Assembly: GCF_000426365.1 (NCBI RefSeq)
Contig: NZ_AUFF01000001.1
Span: 62,001-126,000, forward strand
DNA length: 64,000 nucleotides
Direction: 5' to 3'
From: Arenimonas composti TR7-09 = DSM 18010
GTDB taxonomy: Bacteria > Pseudomonadota > Gammaproteobacteria > Xanthomonadales > Xanthomonadaceae
A model generated the notes under the pieces. That model did no database searches, was not told the DNA's origin, and saw only the letters and a list, made by a program, of their open reading frames with translations. The position numbers were made by a program, and so were the translations under genes. The first letter of the stretch is position 1; every line of letters starts with the position of its first letter. Shown piece by piece: positions 36,976 to 47,428 of this stretch.

Positions 36976-39900
36976 ATGACGGTTGCACGACACGGATTGC
37001 GGTGGTGGCTTCAGCGGCTCGCGTGCTCCGGCCTGCTGGCGGCGACGGCCGCGGCCGGGCAGGGACTCGGTGAGGTCGCGCTGGAGGTGCCGGCCGGCGA
37101 ACTCGACGCGGTGACGGGCCAGGGCATCGAGCTGCAGGTCGTGAAGACCCGCGGCGGCAGTGCCGCCGTCGGCGAGCAGGTGCACTGGCAGCTCGAGGAT
37201 CCGGCCTCGGGGCGGATCGATCCGATAGACGACGTGACCCGCGCCGGCGGCGACGGGGTGACCGCCGGCTCCGCCCGTGCACGCTTCACCGCTGCCCGCA
37301 GCGGCCGTCACGGCATCACCGTCGCGACCCCGGTCGACCCCGGCTGCACCGGTGCCGACTGCCGCATGTTCACCCGCCGCATCGTCGTGCTCGCGGCTGC
37401 GCCCGCGGCCGGTAGCGGTCCCGGCGCCCGCGACCTGCTGCTGATCGGTGGCAGCGCGGTCGCCGCGATGGCGCTGATCGGCAGTGGCGACGATGGTGAC
37501 CGCCCGCAGGACGGGCTGGTGATCGTCTCCGGCAACAACCAGTCGGCGCTCGCCAACAACCCGCTGCCCGAACCGCTCGTGGTCGACGCCGGTTCCGGCG
37601 GCGGCCCGGCGGCCGGCAAGTCGGTGGTCTGGACCGCCACCGGGGGCGCGCAGCTGTCGGCGAACCGCACCACGGTCGCCGCCAATGGCCGCACCAGTGT
37701 CGACGTGCTCAGCGTCGGCCCCGGCCCGGGCAACGTCACGATCACCGCCTGCCTCGACACCGAGGCGCAGCCCTGCGTGCAGTTCACCGCGACCGCGAAC
37801 GTCGCCGGCCTGCAGAAGGTGTCCGGCGACAACCAGATCATTCCGGTCGACAGCACCACACCGGTCCCACTGCGGGTGCGCACCACCCTGAACGGCAATC
37901 CCCAGGCCGGCGTCGCGGTCAACTGGCAGGTATCGGGCGCCGGCAGTCTTTCCGGCATCACCGCGGTCAGCGACGCCTCCGGCTTCGCCCAGGCCTTCGT
38001 CGATGCCGGGCCGTTCCCGGGCAACATCTCGGTGGTGGTCAGCCGCGTCGACGCCCCCAGCGCGACCCAGACCTTCTCCATCGAGTCGATCGAGACCCGC
38101 GACCTCGTGAAAGTGTCCGGCGACGGCCAGTCGGCCGCCCAGGGCCAGCCCGCGCCGGCGCCGCTGGTCGTGCGCGCGCTGGACAACGGCGGCCCGGACC
38201 CCGGCGTGACGATCCTCTGGAGCGCGACCGGCGGCGCCGTGCTCAGCGCCACCAGCAGCGTCAGCGACGGCGCGGGCAATGCCCAGGTCACGGTCACCGA
38301 CGTCGGCATGGGCACCGGCCCGGTCACCGTCTTCGCCAGCCGCGCCGACGTGCCTTCGCTGTCGGTCAGCTTCACGATCGCCATCGATCCGCCAGTGCTG
38401 GACGTCGTCTCCGGCGACGCCCAGTCCGGCCTCGCCGGCACCCCCGCGGCCGCGCCGCTCGTCGTCCAGCTGCGCGACGCGCTCGGCAACGGCATCGCCG
38501 GGCAGCCGGTGCAGTGGACGGTGATGTCGGGCTCGGCGACGCTGTCGTCGACGGTGGCGATCACCGACACCGGCGGCTTCGCGCAGGTGGATTTCACCTT
38601 CGGGCCGAGCCCGGGACCGGTCAGCATCCGCGCCTCGGCGTTCTCGGGGGCGGCGACGGCGATGTTCTCGGCGACCAGTCTCGCCCCCGGCGCGCTCGCG
38701 CCGGCCGGCGGCGACAACCAGACCGGCGATCCCGGCGACACCCTGCCGCAGCCGCTGGTCGTCGACATCGGCAGCCCCACCGCCGGCGTGCCGATCACCT
38801 TCGCGGTGATCCAGGGCCAGGCGACGCTGTCGACCTACAGCACGGTCACCGACACGGGCGGCCAGGCCAGCACCATCGTCACCCTCGGCACCCGCCCGGG
38901 TACGGTGATCGTGCGCGCCACCGGCCCGGGCGGCATCAGCCACGATTTCACCCTGACGATCACCGGCACGGTGGTGGTGTCCGGCAGCACGATCGTCGGC
39001 GGCGACGGCCAGGAACTGGCGATCGGGGTGCCCTCGGCGCCGATGATCGTCGAGCTGATCGACACCGGCACCAGCGCGCCGCTGGCCGGCGTCACCGTGC
39101 ACTGGTCGACGACCAACGGCACGCTCGCGAACGCTACCACGGTGACCGACACCAGTGGCCGGACGAGCAATACGGTCACGATCAGCTCGGCCGGTCCGGC
39201 GACCGTCACCGCGAGCTTCCCGACGGTCGACCAGTACGACGGCACCAGCGTCGTCTTCCATCACAACGGCCCGCTGGCCGCGGTGCCGAACCTGCCGGTC
39301 AACGAAGCTTCGGTCGCCGAGGCCCTCGACGCCGCCTGCGGCGCGATCGGCGGCGGCGGCAGCACGCCGGGCGAACAGGACCTGGTGGCGCAGTGCACCG
39401 CGCTCGCCGCGGCTTCCGGCAGCGATCCGGTCGCGGTCGGCGAGGCGCTGTCGGCGATGCTACCCGACGTCGCCCAGACCCAGGCCGACGCGGGCCAGGC
39501 GGCCGTCGGCGCGCAGTTCGAGAACCTGCAGGGCCGCATCGTCCAGCTGCGCAGCGGCATGCCGCTGGCGAAGGTGTCCTTCAACGGGCTCAACCTGGCG
39601 ATGGCCGGCGGCCAGGTGCCGCTGGCCACGCTCGGCGCGCTGTTGATGGACGCCGATCCGGCGGCGTCGGCGACCGACGAGACCGGCTTCGCGAAGTGGG
39701 GCTTCTTCGTGTCCGGCAACATCGGCCGCGGCGAAGCCGACCCGACCAGCCTGACGCCGGCGTACGACTTCGACGTCAACGGCCTCACCGCCGGCTTCGA
39801 CTACCGGGTCAACGACAACCTCGTGCTCGGCATCGCCCTGGGTTACACGAGCCAGGACACCGACCTGGCGAACGCCCAGGGCTCGGTCGACACCCGCGGC

Positions 39901-40560
39901 TTCAGCCTGTCGGGTTACGGCACCTGGTACGTGCACGACGCCTGGTACCTCGACGGCGTGCTGACCTTCGCCCGCAACGACTACGACCACGAGCGGCGGA
40001 TCGCCTACGTGCTGCCGGGCGTCATCGTCGACCAGGTGGCGGTGGCCAGTTCCGACGGCCAGGACCTCAGCGCGACGCTGACCTTCGGCCGCGACTGGCA
40101 GAACGGTCCGTGGCAGCTCGGCCTGTACGGGCGGGCGCAGTACAACCGGATGTCCTTCGACGCGTTCGAGGAAAGCGTCGACCCGACCAAGCCCGGCGCC
40201 GGCCTGGCGCTGCGGGTGGAGTCGCGCGACGTCACCGGCACTTCGGCGATCCTCGGCGGCAAGATCGGCTACGTGCACAGCGCGAGCTGGGGCGTGCTGA
40301 TCCCGCAGCTCGAGGTCGAGTGGCAGAACGACTTCGAGAGCGACGCCGAGGCCTTCCGCGGCTACTTCATCGACGATCCGACCGGCACGCCGATCCTGGT
40401 GCTCGGTGACGACATGGACAGCAAGTACTTCCGCGTTGGTCTCGGCATGTCGATGGTGCTCACCGGCGGCCGCTCCGGCTTCATCACCTACGAACGGATC
40501 GTCGGCCGTTCCGGCATCGAGCAGGACATGCTGACGCTGGGGTTCCGATGGGAATTCTGA
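36976..40560 (+). CDS. Autotransporter with six Ig-like repeats
   Basis: 1194 residues. A signal peptide (about 1-27) and a hydrophobic stretch near 152-166 precede six tandem repeats of about 98 residues starting near 181, 281, 379, 477, 577 and 674. Each opens with a VSGDxQ-like motif and contains PLVVxxxDxxGxPxxGVxVxW, TATGGAxLS and a TDxxGxAxxxV phrase. This is the Big_1/invasin-like Ig pattern. After a linker, residues about 903-1194 form an autotransporter-type beta barrel ([19 protein letters not shown] to the final GFRWEF with C-terminal Phe). It is a predicted surface adhesin or repeat-displaying outer-membrane protein. It lies on the opposite strand between pyrH and tsf, an unusual position, and is followed by a hairpin terminator. 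Confidence 0.82.
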   Translation: MTVARHGLRWWLQRLACSGLLAATAAAGQGLGEVALEVPAGELDAVTGQGIELQVVKTRGGSAAVGEQVHWQLEDPASGRIDPIDDVTRAGGDGVTAGSARARFTAARSGRHGITVATPVDPGCTGADCRMFTRRIVVLAAAPAAGSGPGARDLLLIGGSAVAAMALIGSGDDGDRPQDGLVIVSGNNQSALANNPLPEPLVVDAGSGGGPAAGKSVVWTATGGAQLSANRTTVAANGRTSVDVLSVGPGPGNVTITACLDTEAQPCVQFTATANVAGLQKVSGDNQIIPVDSTTPVPLRVRTTLNGNPQAGVAVNWQVSGAGSLSGITAVSDASGFAQAFVDAGPFPGNISVVVSRVDAPSATQTFSIESIETRDLVKVSGDGQSAAQGQPAPAPLVVRALDNGGPDPGVTILWSATGGAVLSATSSVSDGAGNAQVTVTDVGMGTGPVTVFASRADVPSLSVSFTIAIDPPVLDVVSGDAQSGLAGTPAAAPLVVQLRDALGNGIAGQPVQWTVMSGSATLSSTVAITDTGGFAQVDFTFGPSPGPVSIRASAFSGAATAMFSATSLAPGALAPAGGDNQTGDPGDTLPQPLVVDIGSPTAGVPITFAVIQGQATLSTYSTVTDTGGQASTIVTLGTRPGTVIVRATGPGGISHDFTLTITGTVVVSGSTIVGGDGQELAIGVPSAPMIVELIDTGTSAPLAGVTVHWSTTNGTLANATTVTDTSGRTSNTVTISSAGPATVTASFPTVDQYDGTSVVFHHNGPLAAVPNLPVNEASVAEALDAACGAIGGGGSTPGEQDLVAQCTALAAASGSDPVAVGEALSAMLPDVAQTQADAGQAAVGAQFENLQGRIVQLRSGMPLAKVSFNGLNLAMAGGQVPLATLGALLMDADPAASATDETGFAKWGFFVSGNIGRGEADPTSLTPAYDFDVNGLTAGFDYRVNDNLVLGIALGYTSQDTDLANAQGSVDTRGFSLSGYGTWYVHDAWYLDGVLTFARNDYDHERRIAYVLPGVIVDQVAVASSDGQDLSATLTFGRDWQNGPWQLGLYGRAQYNRMSFDAFEESVDPTKPGAGLALRVESRDVTGTSAILGGKIGYVHSASWGVLIPQLEVEWQNDFESDAEAFRGYFIDDPTGTPILVLGDDMDSKYFRVGLGMSMVLTGGRSGFITYERIVGRSGIEQDMLTLGFRWEF

Positions 40561-40561
40561 G

Positions 40562-40597
40562 GCGAGTGGAGAGTGGAGAGTAACGAGTAACGAGTGG
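40562..40597. repeat. Tandem GAGTGGAGA/AACGAGT repeat tract
   Basis: A short low-complexity tract directly after the autotransporter stop, made of GAGTGGAGAG and GTAACGAGTAACGAGT units. The units match the arms of the inverted repeat at 18648-18770. Confidence 0.6.
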
Positions 40598-40630
40598 GGC
40601 GCTGCGCGGGAGTGCAGCGCCCCTCTTCTT
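40596..40630 (+). terminator. Rho-independent terminator of the autotransporter gene
   Basis: Stem GGGGCGCTGC (40596-40605) pairs with GCAGCGCCCC (40614-40623) over an 8-base loop and is followed by TCTTCTT. It lies 36 bp after the stop codon. Confidence 0.7.
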
Positions 40631-40631
40631 C

Positions 40632-40653
40632 AGTTCGTAGTTCGTACGAGGTA
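40632..40653. repeat. AGTTCGTAG-type 22-bp repeat, copy 1
   Basis: A 22-bp sequence of GTTCGTA-type units matching 63863-63884 at 21 of 22 positions, and partly repeated again just downstream (to about 40661). Confidence 0.6.
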
Positions 40654-40737
40654 GTTCGTAGTCCTCACTCCCACTTTCCACCTCCACCAGAAACGACGAC
40701 CCGTCTGGAGTAAAGCCCCCCTTGGTAAGGGGGGCGC

Positions 40738-40891
40738 GCCGAAGGCGCGGGGGATTGGGAGTGATGAGCCCGGGGCCCGCGATTTCGCCGCAGGCGGAAT
40801 CGTGGGGGTGTTCCGCGAATGCGGAACAACGCCCCCACCCGCCGAAGGCGCGGGGGATTGGGAGTGATGAGCCTGGGGCCCGCGATTTCGC
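40738..40891. repeat. 51-bp direct repeat pair
   Basis: 40738-40788 and 40841-40891 are the same 51 bp with one C/T difference, starting GCCGAAGGCGCGGGGGATTG and ending in GCGATTTCGC. A CCCCCCTT/AAGGGGGG hairpin (40717-40736) precedes the first copy. An imperfect hairpin with GTTCCGC/GCGGAAC arms fills the space between copies. The whole is non-coding spacer between the autotransporter and tsf genes. Confidence 0.8.
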
Positions 40892-40945
40892 GGAAACGAG
40901 AGGGCCCCGCATCGCGGGGCCCTCACTTTTCCGCGAAATCGCGGG
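40879..40945. terminator. 67-nt nested hairpin, probable bidirectional terminator
   Basis: An 18-bp perfect outer stem (40879-40896 with 40928-40945), a 4x4 internal loop, and a 10-bp inner stem (40901-40910 with 40914-40923) on an ATC loop. TCACTTTT follows the inner stem on the forward strand. It lies between the convergent autotransporter and tsf genes, and the outer arm overlaps the second 51-bp direct repeat. Confidence 0.75.
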
Positions 40946-40976
40946 GGTGTAACCAGCGCTGTGCGCTGGTTACACC
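40946..40976. terminator. Perfect 14-bp hairpin over the tsf stop codon
   Basis: GGTGTAACCAGCGC (40946-40959) pairs perfectly with GCGCTGGTTACACC (40963-40976) over a 3-base loop. The tsf stop (40970-40972 on the reverse strand) lies inside one arm. Without a U tract it may act as an RNA-stabilising or terminating structure for tsf. Confidence 0.6.
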
Positions 40977-41851
40977 TGCATGGCCTTCGCAACTTCGGCG
41001 GCGTAGTCCTCGACCACCTTCTCGATGCCTTCGCCGACCGCGAGGCGGACGAAGCGGACGACGTCGGCGCCGGCGGCCTTCACCGCCTGCTCGACCGTCT
41101 GGTCGGTGTTGAGCACGTACGGCTGGCCGTACAGGGTGACCTCGTTGACGATCTTGTTGATCTTGCCGCTGATGATCTTCTCGAGGATCTCGGCCGGCTT
41201 GGCCTTGTCCTTCTCGGACATCTTGGCCAACTCGATCTCCTTCTCCTTCGCGATGAACTCGGCCGGGACGTCCGCGGCCTTGTTGTGCGGCGGGTTCATC
41301 GCCGCGACGTGCATCGCGATGCCGCGGGCCAGGTCGGCGTCGCCGCCCTTGACCTCGACCAGCACGCCGATACGGCCGCCGTGGATGTAGGCGGCGACGT
41401 TGTCGCTGCTGTCGATGCGGGCCATGCGGCGGACCTGCACGTTCTCGCCGACCTTGGCGACGACGGCGGCGCGGGCTTCCTCGACGGTCTCGCCGGTGGC
41501 GACCTTCGCGGCCTTCAGCGCGTCGATGTCGGCGGCGCCGGAGACCAGCGCGGCCTGGGCGACGGCGTCGGCGAAGGCCAGGAAGTTCTCGTCCTTGGCG
41601 ACGAAGTCGGTCTCCGAGTTGATCTCGACCAGCACGGCCTTGCCGCCGTCCTGGGCGGTGACGATGCGGCCTTCGGCGGCGACGCGGTCGGCCTTCTTGT
41701 CGGCCTTGGCCAGGCCCGACTTGCGCAGCCACTCGGCGGCGGCGTCGATGTCGCCGCCGTTCTCGGCCAGCGCCTTCTTGCACTCCATCATGCCGGCGCC
41801 AGTGCGCTCGCGGAGTTCCTTGACGAGGCCCGCGGAGATGTTCGTGGTCAT
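40970..41851 (-). CDS. tsf: Translation elongation factor Ts
   Basis: 293 residues from ATG 41851. The UBA-like N-terminus ([20 protein letters not shown]) and [10 protein letters not shown], with [14 protein letters not shown] and HVAAMNPPH, are EF-Ts signatures. It recycles EF-Tu-GDP. It follows rpsB on the same strand, separated by a 206-bp spacer with two hairpins. The usual downstream gene pyrH is displaced by the autotransporter. The stop codon is inside a perfect hairpin. Confidence 0.97.
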   Translation of the reverse strand: MTTNISAGLVKELRERTGAGMMECKKALAENGGDIDAAAEWLRKSGLAKADKKADRVAAEGRIVTAQDGGKAVLVEINSETDFVAKDENFLAFADAVAQAALVSGAADIDALKAAKVATGETVEEARAAVVAKVGENVQVRRMARIDSSDNVAAYIHGGRIGVLVEVKGGDADLARGIAMHVAAMNPPHNKAADVPAEFIAKEKEIELAKMSEKDKAKPAEILEKIISGKINKIVNEVTLYGQPYVLNTDQTVEQAVKAAGADVVRFVRLAVGEGIEKVVEDYAAEVAKAMQV

Positions 41852-41947
41852 CGTGTTTCCTTTATGCGTGAGGTGTCGTCGGCTGCTGGAGGACGCTGGG
41901 GGCCTCGTCACGGAACTCCGCGACTTCGTCAGGCCTCCATATCCCCT

Positions 41948-41998
41948 GGCCGATGACGGTGAGGCCGTCATCGGCCGCCCCCCTTAACTGAAGGGGGG
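41948..41998. repeat. Paired hairpins in the rpsB-tsf spacer
   Basis: GGCCGATGACGG (41948-41959) pairs with CCGTCATCGGCC (41965-41976), followed at once by CCCCCCTT (41978-41985) pairing with AAGGGGGG (41991-41998). The second hairpin resembles the CCCCCCTT/AAGGGGGG hairpin at 40717-40736. They may attenuate transcription from rpsB into tsf. Confidence 0.6.
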
Positions 41999-42057
41999 CT
42001 CCAACAGCGAAAAGCAAAGCAGTAGCCAACGTCCCGGCGCGGGGCGCCGGAACGGGG

Positions 42058-42891
42058 TCAGCGCTTGTCGCCGCGCGGGGCGCGCGGGCCGCGCTTGTCG
42101 TCGTTGCGCGGGGCGCGGCGCGGGGCGGCCTTGCGGTCTTCCTTCGCGACCGGGTTGCCTTCGGCGTCCAGCTCGACGAAGTCGTCGGCGGCGACCGCGG
42201 CCTGCGGGGCGGCGGCCTTGCCTTCCAGCACGGCGTCGGCGGCGGCGCGGACGTACAGCTGCACGGCGCGAATGGCGTCGTCGTTGCCCGGGATCGCGTA
42301 GTCGACCAGGGCCGGGTCGTAGTTGGTGTCGACGACCGCGATCACCGGGATGCCCAGCTTGCGGGCTTCCTGCACGGCGATGTTCTCGTGGCCGATGTCG
42401 ATCACGAACAGCGCGTCCGGCAGGCGGTTCATGTCCTTGATGCCGCCCAGCGAGGCTTCCAGCTTCTCGCGCTCGCGGCGCAGGCCCAGCACCTCGTGCT
42501 TGACCAGCTTCTCGAAGGTGCCGTCGGTCTCGGCGGCCTCGAGTTCCTTCAGGCGGGCGACCGACTTCTTCACGGTGGCGAAGTTGGTCAGCGTGCCGCC
42601 GAGCCAGCGCATGCTCATGTAGGGCATGTTGCAGCGGGTGGCTTCTTCCTTCACCGCCTCGCGCGCCGAGCGCTTGGTGCCGACGAACAGCACGGTGCCG
42701 CGCTTCTGCGCGATCGCCGAGATGAAGTTCATCGCGTCGACGAACAGCGGCAGGGTCTTCTCGAGGTTGATGATGTGGATCTTGCCGCGGGCGCCGAAGA
42801 TGTACGGCGCCATCTTCGGGTTCCAGTAGCGCGTCTGGTGGCCGAAGTGCACGCCGGCCTCCAGCATCTGGCGCATCGTGATCTGGCTCAT
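42058..42891 (-). CDS. rpsB: 30S ribosomal protein S2
   Basis: 277 residues from ATG 42891, starting [58 protein letters not shown] and [24 protein letters not shown] are S2 signatures. The last ~45 residues form a lineage-specific tail ending in a basic Arg/Lys/Asp-rich stretch ([18 protein letters not shown]); E. coli S2 has 241 residues. It heads the rpsB-tsf unit and is divergent from map. Confidence 0.97.
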   Translation of the reverse strand: MSQITMRQMLEAGVHFGHQTRYWNPKMAPYIFGARGKIHIINLEKTLPLFVDAMNFISAIAQKRGTVLFVGTKRSAREAVKEEATRCNMPYMSMRWLGGTLTNFATVKKSVARLKELEAAETDGTFEKLVKHEVLGLRREREKLEASLGGIKDMNRLPDALFVIDIGHENIAVQEARKLGIPVIAVVDTNYDPALVDYAIPGNDDAIRAVQLYVRAAADAVLEGKAAAPQAAVAADDFVELDAEGNPVAKEDRKAAPRRAPRNDDKRGPRAPRGDKR

Positions 42892-43131
42892 GGTGTTTCC
42901 TTCACGAAAGGGAGCCGGCCGCGCGTCGGCGGCTTCGGAGCTCCGGGGTTGGGCCTCCACCGGGCCGCCGTCTCGAACCCCGGCTGCCGGAGGGCAGGGC
43001 GGGGCACCCCGGGACGGGGGAATGCCTGGTGTGTGTATTCGCCGGTGACGCCCGGCGTGGGCGGTTCGGTCCGCCTGGGCGGAGTTCGAGCCGCGGGAGT
43101 ATACGCGGCTGGCCGGAACAGGGGCAAGCGG

Positions 43132-43138
43132 GTGATAA
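43132..43138 (+). promoter_or_regulatory. Candidate -10 element for a near-leaderless map transcript
   Basis: TGATAAT ends 9 bases before the map ATG (43148), so a start site 6-8 bases downstream would give an almost leaderless mRNA. The element is framed by GCGGG/CCCGC arms. No convincing -35 (TGGCCG at best) and no ribosome site before the ATG are visible, which fits leaderless initiation. Confidence 0.35.
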
Positions 43139-43147
43139 TCCCGCCCC

Positions 43148-43921
43148 ATGATCACCATCAAGTCCCCGGCCGAGATCGAGGCCATGCGAGTCGCCGGCCG
43201 CCTGGCCGCCGAAGTCCTGCAGGTCGTGGCCCCGCACGTGAAGCCGGGGGTCAGCACCGCCGAACTCGACCGCATCTGCCACGACCACATCTTGAACGTG
43301 CAGCAGGCGATCCCGGCGAACGTGGGCTACAAGGGCTTCCCGGCGACCATCTGCACGTCGGTGAACAACGTGATCTGCCACGGCATCCCGAGCGATTCCA
43401 AGATCCTGAAGGACGGCGACATCGTCAACATCGACGTCACCGTGATCAAGGACGGCTGGCACGGCGACACCAGCCGCATGTACTGCGTCGGCACCCCGTC
43501 GGTGAAGGCGAAGCGCCTGGTCGACGTGACCCGCGAGGCGATGTTCCGCGGCATCCGCGAGGTGCGCCCGGGCGCCACCCTCGGCGACATCGGCCACGCC
43601 ATCCAGAAGTACGCCGAGGGCCAGCGCTTCAGCGTCGTGCGCGAGTACTGCGGCCACGGCATCGGCCGGGTCTACCACGAGGATCCGCAGGTGCTGCACT
43701 ACGGCCACCCGCAGACCGGCGTGGTGCTGCAGCCGGGGATGACCTTCACGATCGAGCCGATGATCAACGAGGGCAGCCGGCATTCGAAGCTGCTCAACGA
43801 CGGCTGGACCGTGGTCACCCGTGACAAGTCGCTGTCGGCGCAGTGGGAGCACACCGTCGCGGTGACTGCCGACGGGGTCGAGATCCTCACCCGCGTGCCC
43901 GGCGACGACAACGACCTGTGA
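43148..43921 (+). CDS. map: Methionine aminopeptidase, type I
   Basis: 257 residues starting [24 protein letters not shown]. The metal ligands are visible in [19 protein letters not shown] (two Asp), [13 protein letters not shown] (His), [11 protein letters not shown] (Glu) and QWEHTVAVT (Glu). It removes N-terminal Met from new proteins. It is divergent from rpsB and coupled to glnD by a 4-bp overlap (GTGA); the rpsB/map/glnD/dapD cluster is common in gammaproteobacteria. Confidence 0.97.
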   Translation: MITIKSPAEIEAMRVAGRLAAEVLQVVAPHVKPGVSTAELDRICHDHILNVQQAIPANVGYKGFPATICTSVNNVICHGIPSDSKILKDGDIVNIDVTVIKDGWHGDTSRMYCVGTPSVKAKRLVDVTREAMFRGIREVRPGATLGDIGHAIQKYAEGQRFSVVREYCGHGIGRVYHEDPQVLHYGHPQTGVVLQPGMTFTIEPMINEGSRHSKLLNDGWTVVTRDKSLSAQWEHTVAVTADGVEILTRVPGDDNDL

Positions 43922-46527
43922 CGCCGCCGGCCGCCGCCGACGCGGCCGCCTGGCGCGACGCCGCCCGCGCCGATCTCGTCGCCCTGCGCGCCCGTCTCGC
44001 GGAGCGCTTCGCCGCCGGTGATCCGGCCGAGCGCCTGGTCGCCGCCTGCTGTGCCGGTACCGATGCCCTGGTGCGCGCCGGCTGGGCGGGCAGCATCCCT
44101 GCGGACGCGCCGCTGCACCTGCTGGCCACCGGCGGCTACGGCCGCGGGGAGCTCTACCCGCATTCGGACATCGACCTGCTGGTGCTGGCCGAGCCGGAAG
44201 CCCAGCAGGCGCATGCCGCCGAGATCGGCGAATTCTTCGCGCGGCTCTGGGATGCCGGCCTGGCGCCGGGGCAGGCGGTGCGCTCGCTGGCCGAATGCCG
44301 TTACGCCGCCCGCGACGACCTCACCGTCTTCACCGCCCTGCTCGAATGCCGCGTGCTCGCCGGTGATCCGGCGATGCTGCCGGCGCTGGCCGACGCCCTC
44401 GCGCCGCCGGCGGTCTGGCCACCGGCGGACTTCTTCGCCGCCAAGCGCGAGGAACAGCGCGCCCGCCACGCCCGCTACGACGACACCGCGCACAATCTCG
44501 AGCCGAACCTGAAGGAAGGTCCCGGTGGCCTGCGCGACCTGCAGACCGCGACCTGGATGGGCATGCGCCTGTACGGCGTTCCCGGGCTGCGCGCGCTGGT
44601 GCCGCTCGGCCTGCTCGGCGAGGACGAGAGCACGGCGCTGGAACGCGACTGGCAGGTGCTGGCGCGGCTGCGCTTCGGCCTGCACCTGCTCGCCGGCCGG
44701 CGCGAAGACCGGCTCGGCTTCGACCACCAGAAGGCGCTGGCGGGCCGGCTCGGCCTGGCCGACGAGCACCGCGACAACCTCGCGGTCGAGCAGATGATGC
44801 AGGGCTTCTTCCGCGCCGCCGCGACGGTGATGCGGATCTGCGACCGCCTGCTGCAGCGCTTCGAGGAACAGCTCAGCGGCGACGAGGCACCGGTGCCGGC
44901 CGGCGAAGGCTATGCGCTGCGCCACGGTTACCTGGCGATGGCCGAGCCGCAGCGGCTGCGCAGCGGGCTCGCGGCGGTGCTCGAGCTCTTCGCGGCCTGG
45001 GCGGCGCAGCCGGAGGCGCGTGGCCTGCATTCGGAGACCGCGCGCGCGCTCGGTGAGTCGCTCGGCGCGATCGCGCCGTGGTCGCGGCAGCCGCCGGAAC
45101 TGCGCCAGCGCTTCATGGCCCTGCTCGAGGGCCCGGCGGCGGTGACGACGCTGGCGCGCATGGCCCGGCTCGGCGTGCTCGGGCGCTACCTGCCGGCCTT
45201 CGGACGCGTATCCGGGCGCATGCAGTACGACCTGTTCCATGTCTACACGGTCGACCAGCACACGCTGGCGGTGCTGGCGAACATGGAAGGCTTCGCGCGC
45301 GGCGCCGATCCGCGCTTCAGCGTCGCGCACGAGGTCTGGCCGCGCCTGCGCAAGCCGCATCTGCTGCTGCTCGCCGGCCTGTTCCACGACATCGCCAAGG
45401 GCCGCGGCGGCGACCATTCCGAGCTCGGCGCGATCGACGCGCGCGAGTTCTGCGCCGGGCACGGCTTGCCGGAAACCGATACCGACCTCGTCGCCTGGCT
45501 GGTCCGCGAACACCTGCTGATGTCGGTGACCGCGCAGCGCCAGGACATCTCCGATCCGGATGTCGTGTCCCGCTTCGCGACCCGCGTCGCCGACCGCGAG
45601 CATCTGGACTACCTGTACCTGCTGACCTGCGCGGATATCGCCGGCACCAGCCCGAAGCTGTGGAATGCGTGGAAGGACCGCCTGCTCGCCGACCTGCACG
45701 CGGCGACGCGTTCGGCGTTGCGCCGCGGACTCGAGAACCGCGTGCACGCCGACGAGATCATCGCCGAGACGCGGGCCGCGGCGACGGCGCTGCTCGATGC
45801 CGAGGGGGTGGATCCCGCCGCGGTGGCCGAAGCGTGGGCGGCGTGGCCGCCGGTCGCCTTCCTGCGCTACCGGCCGGAGCAGGTCGCCTGGCAGACCCGC
45901 GGCATCCTCGCCGCCGGCGGCGCCGATACCGTGACGCTGGTGCGCCGGCATCTGGTCGACGAGGGCATGGAGGTCTTCGTGCGCACGCCGGACCGCGACG
46001 GCCTGTTCGCGGCCCTGGTCGCCACCCTCGACCGGCTCGGCCTGAACGTGCTCGAGGCGCGCGTGCTCGGCTCCGCCGACGGCTTCGCGCTCGACAGTTT
46101 CCAGGTGCTGGCACGGCAGGCGCCGGTGCCGGAACCGGAGGCGGTCGCGGCGGCGCTCGCCGCTGCCTGCCGCGATCCGCTGAAGGTGCGTCCGGTCCGC
46201 CGTGCGGCGCCGCGGCTGCTGCGCCATTTCCGTTTTCCGGCGCGGGTCGAGTTCGACCCGGTGCAGGACGGCCGCGGCACCCGCATCGCCCTGGTCTGCA
46301 CCGACCGCCCGGGCCTGCTCGCCGGCGTCGCCGACGTGCTGCGCCGGCACCGTCTGCGCGTGCACGACGCCCGCATCGCGACCTTCGGCGAGAAGGTCGA
46401 GGACTTTTTCCTGGTCACCGACGCGCAGGACCGCGCGCTCGCCGACCCGGCCCTGATCGAGGAACTGACCCGGGCGATCCGCGCCTGCGTCGACGGAGAG
46501 GAAGCCAATGGCCCGCAAGAAGCCTGA
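43918..46527 (+). CDS. glnD: PII uridylyltransferase/uridylyl-removing enzyme
   Basis: 869 residues from GTG 43918, overlapping the map stop. The nucleotidyltransferase site is [18 protein letters not shown] with Asp84 and Asp86. A GlnE-like helical region follows, then an HD domain with [17 protein letters not shown] near residue 490 for UMP removal, and two ACT domains in the last 175 residues ([36 protein letters not shown]) that sense glutamine. It controls PII protein state and thus nitrogen metabolism. Its 3' end overlaps dapD by 20 bp. The longer ATG frame starting in map lacks similarity. Confidence 0.96.
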   Translation: MTPPAAADAAAWRDAARADLVALRARLAERFAAGDPAERLVAACCAGTDALVRAGWAGSIPADAPLHLLATGGYGRGELYPHSDIDLLVLAEPEAQQAHAAEIGEFFARLWDAGLAPGQAVRSLAECRYAARDDLTVFTALLECRVLAGDPAMLPALADALAPPAVWPPADFFAAKREEQRARHARYDDTAHNLEPNLKEGPGGLRDLQTATWMGMRLYGVPGLRALVPLGLLGEDESTALERDWQVLARLRFGLHLLAGRREDRLGFDHQKALAGRLGLADEHRDNLAVEQMMQGFFRAAATVMRICDRLLQRFEEQLSGDEAPVPAGEGYALRHGYLAMAEPQRLRSGLAAVLELFAAWAAQPEARGLHSETARALGESLGAIAPWSRQPPELRQRFMALLEGPAAVTTLARMARLGVLGRYLPAFGRVSGRMQYDLFHVYTVDQHTLAVLANMEGFARGADPRFSVAHEVWPRLRKPHLLLLAGLFHDIAKGRGGDHSELGAIDAREFCAGHGLPETDTDLVAWLVREHLLMSVTAQRQDISDPDVVSRFATRVADREHLDYLYLLTCADIAGTSPKLWNAWKDRLLADLHAATRSALRRGLENRVHADEIIAETRAAATALLDAEGVDPAAVAEAWAAWPPVAFLRYRPEQVAWQTRGILAAGGADTVTLVRRHLVDEGMEVFVRTPDRDGLFAALVATLDRLGLNVLEARVLGSADGFALDSFQVLARQAPVPEPEAVAAALAAACRDPLKVRPVRRAAPRLLRHFRFPARVEFDPVQDGRGTRIALVCTDRPGLLAGVADVLRRHRLRVHDARIATFGEKVEDFFLVTDAQDRALADPALIEELTRAIRACVDGEEANGPQEA

Positions 46528-47356
46528 CACCGAACAGCTGCGCACGATCATCGAGGACGCCTTCGAGCGCCGCGCGACCTTGAGCCTGGCCGAGATCGAA
46601 GGCTCGACGCGGCCGGCGGTGGAGGAGGCGATCGAACTGCTCGAGTCCGGCAAGGCGCGCGTGGCGGTGCCGGCCGGCAAGGGCTGGGAAGTGCAGGAAT
46701 GGCTGAAGAAGGCCGTGCTGCTGTATTTCCGCATCAACGACATGGCGCTCGCCGAAAGCTACCCGGCGCCGTACTGGGACAAGGTGCCGCTGCAGTTCGA
46801 GGGCTGGGACGAAGGCGATTTCCGCGATCTCGGCGCCCGCGTCGTGCCGGGCGCGATCGTCCGTGCCGGCGCCCACATCGGCAAGGACGTGGTCCTGATG
46901 CCGAGCTTCGTCAACATCGGTGCGTATGTGGGTGCCGGGACGATGGTCGACACCTGGGCCACCGTCGGTTCCTGCGCCCAGATCGGCAAGCGCTGCCACA
47001 TCAGCGGCGGCGCCGGTATCGGCGGCGTGCTCGAGCCGCTGCAGGCCAGCCCGACGATCATCGAGGACGACTGCTTCATCGGCGCCCGCGCCGAGGTCGT
47101 CGAGGGTGTGATCGTCGGCAAGGGCAGCGTGATCGGCATGGGCGTCTTCCTCGGCCAGTCGACCCGCATCTACGACCGTGCCAGCGGCAAGATCGGCTAC
47201 GGCCGGGTGCCGCCCGGCAGCGTCGTCGTCTCCGGTTCGCTGCCGGCCGCCGACGGCAGCCATTCGCTGTACTGCGCGGTGATCGTCAAGCAGGTCGACG
47301 CGAAGACGCGGGCGAAGACGTCGGTCAACGAACTGCTGCGCGGCGCGGTCGAGTAA
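46508..47356 (+). CDS. dapD: 2,3,4,5-tetrahydropyridine-2,6-dicarboxylate N-succinyltransferase
   Basis: 282 residues: an N-terminal helical domain (residues 1-105), a left-handed beta helix with [32 protein letters not shown] and [14 protein letters not shown], and a C-terminal extension. It makes N-succinyl-2-amino-6-ketopimelate in the DAP/lysine pathway. dapE, a later step, lies 2.4 kb downstream on the same strand. It starts inside the 3' end of glnD. A 12-bp palindrome (47361-47372) follows the stop. Confidence 0.96.
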   Translation: MARKKPDTEQLRTIIEDAFERRATLSLAEIEGSTRPAVEEAIELLESGKARVAVPAGKGWEVQEWLKKAVLLYFRINDMALAESYPAPYWDKVPLQFEGWDEGDFRDLGARVVPGAIVRAGAHIGKDVVLMPSFVNIGAYVGAGTMVDTWATVGSCAQIGKRCHISGGAGIGGVLEPLQASPTIIEDDCFIGARAEVVEGVIVGKGSVIGMGVFLGQSTRIYDRASGKIGYGRVPPGSVVVSGSLPAADGSHSLYCAVIVKQVDAKTRAKTSVNELLRGAVE

Positions 47357-47360
47357 GGTC

Positions 47361-47372
47361 CCCGATATCGGG
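47361..47372. other. 12-bp perfect palindrome after dapD
   Basis: CCCGATATCGGG sits 5 bp after the dapD stop and 56 bp before the S9 peptidase start. It could be an operator for the peptidase gene, but it is too short to be sure. Confidence 0.25.
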
Positions 47373-47428
47373 TAGCCTTGCCCGCCGCCGGCGCCCGCGT
47401 CGCTGCGCCGAACCTCACCGGAGTCGCC

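Noticed and set aside
40562-40891. CRISPR array
   Set aside because: The repeats are low-complexity tracts, hairpins and one 51-bp direct repeat pair; there are no evenly spaced identical repeats with unique spacers and no cas genes.
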